DNA from: Porites lobata
Taxonomy: Eukaryota > Cnidaria > Anthozoa > Scleractinia > Poritidae
Assembly: GCA_942486035.1 (NCBI GenBank)
Contig: CALNXK010000329.1
Coordinates: forward strand, 124,001 to 188,000
DNA length: 64,000 bases
Reading direction: 5' to 3'
Shown here: positions 58,656 through 64,000 of the stretch, piece after piece
Layout: every line of letters begins with the position of its first letter
How positions within the stretch are numbered: the stretch's first letter is position 1
Notes under the pieces: generated by a model
What the model saw: only the letters and a program-made list of their open reading frames with translations
Databases searched by the model: none
Told to the model about the DNA's origin: nothing
Program-made: the position numbers and the translations under genes

Positions 58656-60665
58656 ATTGAATCAGGTGGCGAAGGAGACTGGTAACTAATTTAGCGCGAC
58701 AAAATGGGTAATGTTTAGGGTAGGGGGTAGGAAGGGACCTTGGGACCTGGCCTGGAAAGGAAATATACGAACCATTTATCATTTAGCGTCTCAAGGATGT
58801 ATCTCCATTTTGTAACAATTCAAACAGTAATGAATAATAAGTGTCTCTCGTACAGGGCACCTTAGAAATCCCACTGCTTTATTTTCAATGCACGGGTACC
58901 CTTTACACTAGTGGCAAATCCAGGGGAGGGAACTGGGGGCCCCAGGTACCCCCTTATTTTTAGACCAGACTGAGGTCCAAAGGGCTGAAAAATTTTTTTT
59001 TTTGAGACAGCCCCCAATCCCCCACACTAATCTCAGGGTCTGGATGACCCCCCCCCCCCCCTTATCTGAGGGTCTGGATCTGCCACTACTTTACAATACA
59101 GTTGAACCGCCACTAAGCAGCCGCCTATTTTAAAAGTGCTTAAAAGCCGCCACCGTCTATTAAGGGGGCAGTGGAAAAAAGTCCCAAAATAATTGTAGAA
59201 AAGAATATGAACTTCCACCTCTATTAAGCGGCACCCCATCTTCCCGCTGAATTATCTCATGCGCTCCCTACTCAGGAAGGGTGAACAGCGAGGTTCCATG
59301 CACGAAAAAATTCCTTGGAACTTTAAAAGGATGATAACTACTTGCCAATCAGAAGGAAGAGTATGATGATTAGAGTAAAACAACGCCTTGAGTTGAACCA
59401 TCAAACACTTAGTACACTATCTTAGCGGGGCTTTATTTCAAGAATATGATGAAGAACAATAGAGTGTGAGACAGAAGGTGATGACCGATTGCGGACCAGC
59501 AATGCTGCTCCTCTGTGTATTGTTTCAAAATATTAAGTGATGTTACTGCTAAAGATTATTCTAATTTATGATGAACTTCTATTGAGTGGCCAACCTCCAT
59601 TAAGTGGCTACCTTCAGGGTACTAGCAAGTGGCTGTTTAACGGAGGTTCCACTGTACACAGCTGTTTCGAGAAAGATTGTTGGAAAAAATGTGCACGCGA
59701 CAACCCCGAAAGGTAATATGGGATATGATCAATACACTGTTCCTAACGACTGTAGCTGTCGAACCTAATTTTGTTGCTTTCCACTAGCACTTACGAACAT
59801 AATGTCCGTGGCCTCTCGTGCCATTCTTTCAAATTTCTTTGGAGAACAGGGCAGACAAAACCACCCACAGTACCTTTCGGGATTGTCGCGTGCACTTTTT
59901 CCAACAACCTTTCTCGAAACAGCTGTATACCCAGCTACTAGTATAATCTCATCTCAAAAAATGTTATATTTTCTTCATCTTTCAGCAACTTCAGCTCCTT
60001 TACTTATGCTGAAGAATACCATTGGTATAGCTCAATAAATATTCTGCATTTGCTATTACACATTTACAAAACCTGAAGCAAATTTCCAAGACACCTTTGC
60101 TGAGTAATATTAATTATTAATCTCCCAGAAAATTTTTGTAGAGTCTCATAAGATTGTTAGATTCTTGTAGGAATCTTGTAACATGCCTCCTTTAGTTCAG
60201 TATTTCAAGATCCCTGCATCTCAACAACGGAAGCAGTTTTTAAAACAGCTAGGAGCCAAGTCTCAGCTCTTGTATGAAATTAAGCAAAATTGAAACAAGG
60301 ATAAAAACCTTATGTTCAAGTTAAGTGTATTTTTCTTTGGTTCATTCTTAAATAGTCCACATTCAACTGCCTCAACATGTGGTAGGCAATAAAATTGTCA
60401 CATAAGCAAGTAGTGGAAATGAAGATTAACCAGCACAAGATCACAAACAGTTACAACTGTATGAGGTTTCCTTTCTCCCAAACAGAAGAAAATCTTTTCC
60501 TTCCAATGATCATATAACAAAGAGTTTGTTAGTACAAAACAACACCATTGTCCATTATATTCAGTCATAAATCCAAACACGCAAATAACTTTGAGGGGAA
60601 AGGAGAATTGTACCATGGATGATACTTGATCACAACTGACTCCAAAAGTATCCAAAGTACAGCCA
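58656..60665. other. Gap with a pogo-like MITE; no firm gene
   Basis: Apart from the element at 59097-59656 I see no firm gene. A short plus-strand frame at 60184-60294 (MPPLVQYFKIP start, 36 aa) has a coding-like look and an upstream AG, but nothing links it to a known protein. A poly-C tract lies at 59048-59061. The frame at 59802-60038 is unrecognised. Confidence 0.4.
59097..59656. mobile_element. pogo-like MITE with intact TA duplication
   Basis: The element 59099-59654 starts CAGTTGAACCGCCACTAAGC and ends GGAGGTTCCACTG; both ends derive from the CAGTGGAACC type. TA flanks both sides (59097-59098 and 59655-59656). Words such as TTAAGTGGCTAC and TATTAAGCGGCA recur inside. At 556 bp, no transposase frame is present. 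Confidence 0.75.
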
Positions 60666-60860
60666 TCAACCTTGTTTCTGCTTGTGAGTATTCTTATTCT
60701 TGCAGATGACTCGCAAGCGACCTTTTCTCCTCACAAATTTACATCCTGGACACTTGAGCTTTAAAGCACTTCGTACTTTGTAAGTTCGCACACTCAACAA
60801 CGCAAAGGCGAGTCCAGACTGTCGTACATTGCTTAAAATTCCCCTTGCGAACGAAAACAT
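60666..60860 (-). CDS. MRPL36: Mitochondrial ribosomal protein bL36m
   Basis: A 64-aa, apparently intronless frame. The N-terminal ~25 residues are hydrophobic and basic without acids, like a mitochondrial import signal. The rest is the bacterial L36 fold: KVRSALKLKCPGCKFVRR followed by GRLRVICKNKNTHKQKQG, with the zinc ligands Cys37, Cys40, Cys53 and His59. The protein sits in the large subunit of the mitochondrial ribosome. The length and the C-x2-C-x12-C-x5-H spacing agree with the family. The gene is divergent to the one starting at 61402, 541 bp away, so both may share a promoter region. Confidence 0.93.
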   Translation of the reverse strand: MFSFARGILSNVRQSGLAFALLSVRTYKVRSALKLKCPGCKFVRRKGRLRVICKNKNTHKQKQG

Positions 60861-61401
60861 GTTGAGAGTTCAAAATGGCTGCTCTCTGTCTCGCTCGCCC
60901 TAGTTCTCCTGACCGCGTACCTGTAACTCATTCCCAGTGTCGCTTAATCTCTTATTGGGATTATTAGGGACAAATTATTAAATTAAGATAGCATTTGGTA
61001 ATGATGTCACAAAAACGTTTTCACTTTAAATTTACTATGGGCAGATAAATATTGTCTTTTCGGTCATATGACAGAATGTTAGGAGAAATTGATACCCAGA
61101 ATTCCGATGTGATCGACGTTTCCTTGGAAGATAAAAAAGCAGAGGACTTGGATGAAGGCGAGGAAACAGAGGACTTGGGGTAATTGTCCATTTTGCCTTT
61201 TTCGAACAATAATTTTCTCAGCTTTTCACACTATAGATTGCTCTCAATTTTTGTTTTTGCATGCATTCTTATTTTCATTTCCTCCTTTCATTTTTCTTCG
61301 TTACTCCATTTTGAGTCACGTGATGCACTTGGCAACCATAACCTTGATCTTGGTTACCTTGCAGAAAGAAACGAATCACGATCTCGCTGAAAACAAACAA
61401 A

Positions 61402-62954
61402 ATGGCTCAACAACAGTCATATAAGCTAGCTCGATTCGCGAAATATGGGCCACCGTGTCTAACACAAGAAGAAAAAACCAAGTGTGAAAAGGGATTTGTG
61501 CTTGATTCGATTGCTGTGAGCACACTGTCTGATGATTCGGGCCGCGCGAACCCGAAAATGGCGACAGCCATTCCACCATACAATGCCCAAAAAGACAAGC
61601 ATTCTAAAGGATATTTTGAAAAACCTGTTGTCAAAAAGCTATTGAGGAAGACAGAGCAGGTGAGAAGGACTTGAATTGAAATGGTTGCTTTACTTTGTAG
61701 TAGATCGGACGAGCGGAAATTGCATTTAATATGCAAGTTCCACATTCCCGGGCGAAATCTAGAACAAAATAATTTCCACTTGAGGAAAGTGCAGTGTTGA
61801 TTGTTCTTGTAAGTCCAGGAATGAAATCACAAATTAAAATGACTTGTTCCTTTTTAAGAAAAAGGTTATTGTTTTAGTCCAAATCATTCTAACAAATATT
61901 GGTGATCAGTAAGCCCTCTGTAAGCAAGCGGATTTTAATATTTTGAGCTTTTTTGGTCTATTATCTGCAGTGAGAAAACAAAGTGGTATTCACGTGTACC
62001 ATTATGATTACAGGTAGAACAGAATGACTTGAAGTCCTTCCCTTATTACCAGTGATCCTAATCATTCTATCAACAGCTGTACAAATCACCATTGTAGAGT
62101 GTACTGTCAAATCTGACAAATGCAGACACCTTGCTTATACAGACACCCCTTTATCCCAGACAGCAGGTTAATCCCTAGAGTCTCCTCACAGTCATTCTTA
62201 GAATTTGTCATGCGTTTGTCCTTCACGGTTGTTTGTGAGAGAGGAATGGGTGACACAAGAACTTCTGCATGCGACGCTGTTAAGTGGAGTGGAACATTTG
62301 ACTGAAACAAACTTCTATCATTTACACACTCTTGCAACAACAGGCTTACGGATAATTTTTTAGGTCCTGATGGCACAGATAACAAGCAGCATCTTTCAAC
62401 ATTAACACTCAATACAAACAATAGTTCATCAAATGCCATTCCCTGTAGGCTACAGTGGGATTTATAATTCTTCTGTTGCACAGCATTTCAAAGGAGGCCC
62501 TTTGCCGCAAACCATTCACGTGGTACTTTTGCTCTCCAGCATAGCAGTTTTGTAACATGTGAATGGCTAGCTGCAAAGGGCCTATTGTGTTAATCTCATT
62601 AAAATGTTTCTAAGGAAATTCTTGCACCCCCTTTTTTATCAACCCTTTTTGCTATTAAAAACATTATTTAATTCATTCTGAGTGTCCACAATGATGACAG
62701 TTGACACAGACTCGTTTTACCTGATATGCATGTGTGTTTTCAGAAAATACCCCCCCCCCCAGGGATAAGAAAATCTCTTAGCACTCCTCCCCCCTTCCCC
62801 ATGCCCACCCTCTTAAATTCCCATTTTCCAAACATATTCTTTTAATACATTTAGGACCCTCCGGGTGACTCCATTGCTGGAAAACAAATGGACAAATTCT
62901 ACGACAAGGGAATGATGGGTACTTACATTAAGCTTCGTAACAGTGCTGGAGCTG
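61402..62954 (+). CDS. C17orf98-like protein, 5' part
   Basis: Two exons fit phase: 61402-61659 (86 codons, phase 0) and 62855-62954 (33 codons plus one base), each with proper GT/AG borders; the gene continues beyond what I can identify. The segment KGFVLDSIAVST, then PKMATAIPPYNAQKDKHSKGYF and a LLRKTEQ end, followed in exon 2 by LRNSAGAG, matches my memory of the small vertebrate protein C17orf98 (KGFILDGVAVST, AIPPYNAQ, RRNWAGTG). That protein is poorly characterised; a testis or cilium association is only a possibility. No signal peptide or membrane helix is visible. Confidence 0.7.
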
Positions 62955-64000
62955 GTAAGATATTTTGCTAAATTAAGCCCAACCTTGTTCCCAGGGTTCT
63001 CTCCTACCCATCCCTATGGAGCGAGAGAGAGAGAGAGAGCCTGAGAACAAGGTTGAATAACGCCCTCAAAATAGTCGAAACGTACCTACAAAAACAGGCT
63101 ACTCTCTCATTCTCTTTGGGCCCGCAGTAATTGCCAATTGATGTTGTGGTGTCCCCGCCTGTACTCTTGTGAATATATGCATGTACACTTTTTTTCTTGT
63201 AGTGTCACTTACCTTAATGTTATTGTCTGGCGAAGTTAATAAAAGAAAAAAGAAAATAAAGTAACTAGCAATAATTATTTGCCTGTGATGATTTTGGTTG
63301 TGACAAGAGCCCTGTATGACCCTGAGTGAGCACTCCCATGGCTTTGTGCCCACGCAACAGTGTTTTCACAGACAAGCTTCTTTTAAATTGATTTTTCCCC
63401 AAAGTTTGACCGTCAAATCAGTCAGCAAAACCCAGAAACCAGAGAATAATATTTCTGATGTTCTTTTCTGTTTTCATGTAACATGCAAGGATGCACCCTC
63501 AGTGCCTCCATTTTCGTGAGAAAAAGTGCACCAAAGTGATGTTCAAAATATCATCTGTGATAGTGGTATAAAATCCATGAAGCCCTATTAAGACCCTTGC
63601 TGGTCATTGTTGATCACAAATCTGCTAGCTGGATCGGTTCAGGGTAGCTTGAGTTGAAATCCTCGGCCAGGGTAGCCAGGGGAAATCCTGGCCCCCGCCT
63701 CGTAATGACAGCCCTGCTTGGACATGCTTGAAAATAGCCAACTGGTTTGCCCGTGGCCAGTTGGTATTCTTAACCTCATTAAGTTTAAGTTAGATTATCA
63801 TTCGAAGCAAATTTTTCTCTCTTTTCACTGGCCAAGAGCCCACCACGTGACCTGCAAATAATTACCTACAAATAATGGTCTTCTCATGCATAATGCCGTC
63901 CGACTGTGTTTGGCTGCAAATAATATTTTACTCATGCGTAAAGGAAACCGTGCTTTTCTCCTTCTTGCAATCACTATTGCATGAAAATGGCCCAAGGATG
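62955..64000. other. Downstream intron or intergenic; repeat at the window edge
   Basis: No further exon of the C17orf98-like gene was identified. An inverted repeat CCTTGTTCCCAGGGTTCTC..GAGAACAAGG with an (AG)n run lies at 62990-63056. From about 63790 to the edge the DNA is the reverse-strand counterpart of 21590-21775 (GAGCCCACCACGTGACCTG here, CAGGTCACGTGGTGGGCTC there). Confidence 0.5.

Noticed and set aside
60184..60294. Small plus-strand frame of 36 aa
   Set aside because: It looks coding-like and has an upstream AG in phase, but I could not find a convincing partner exon or a known family, so it is only mentioned in the gap description.
1..64000. tRNA, rRNA and other structured RNA genes
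   Set aside because: None was recognised by eye; tRNAscan-SE and Infernal would be needed to exclude them.

Overview
This is a eukaryotic (animal) genomic window. Genes are split into short exons by GT-AG introns, poly(A) signals follow several genes, and the noncoding DNA is full of short inverted-repeat elements. Modular ZP, EGF, sushi and C-type lectin receptors together with these repeats suggest an anthozoan cnidarian, probably a stony coral. The taxon is an inference; I cannot run a search.

Positions 1.7-44.1 kb hold a same-strand tandem array of zona pellucida (ZP) domain genes. Gene A (1774-6901) is only a signal-peptide exon and a ZP-N exon. Gene B (9641-13357) is signal peptide, ZP, transmembrane helix. 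Genes C (16048-20814) and D (23174-27289) are recent duplicates with EGF and ZP; D also carries a mannose-type C-type lectin domain of which C keeps only a broken remnant. Genes E (28757-34650) and F (36647-44118) are sushi, EGF, ZP, transmembrane. F has a lysine-rich repeat region of over 200 residues between the ZP domain and the membrane. Exon borders in B-F were worked out by hand; all reading phases close and each ends in a short cytoplasmic tail with a YxxPhi-type motif. An intronless LRAT/NlpC-P60-type gene (4297-4812) sits inside gene A's long intron.

Positions 44.1-60 kb are repeat-rich. An unrecognised multi-exon gene runs on the minus strand (47280-58655). One of its introns holds about 2.9 kb of a 15-bp tandem repeat (50881-53797) that keeps its register throughout. 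Several MITE-like elements are present, some nested inside others.

Positions 60.6-64 kb hold a divergent pair: MRPL36 (minus, mitochondrial ribosomal protein bL36m) and the 5' part of a C17orf98-like gene (plus) that runs off the window.

How the genes work together: B-F look like type I membrane glycoproteins that could be cut at a furin site and polymerise through ZP domains, differing mainly in their N-terminal recognition modules. Cell type and ligand cannot be read from the sequence.
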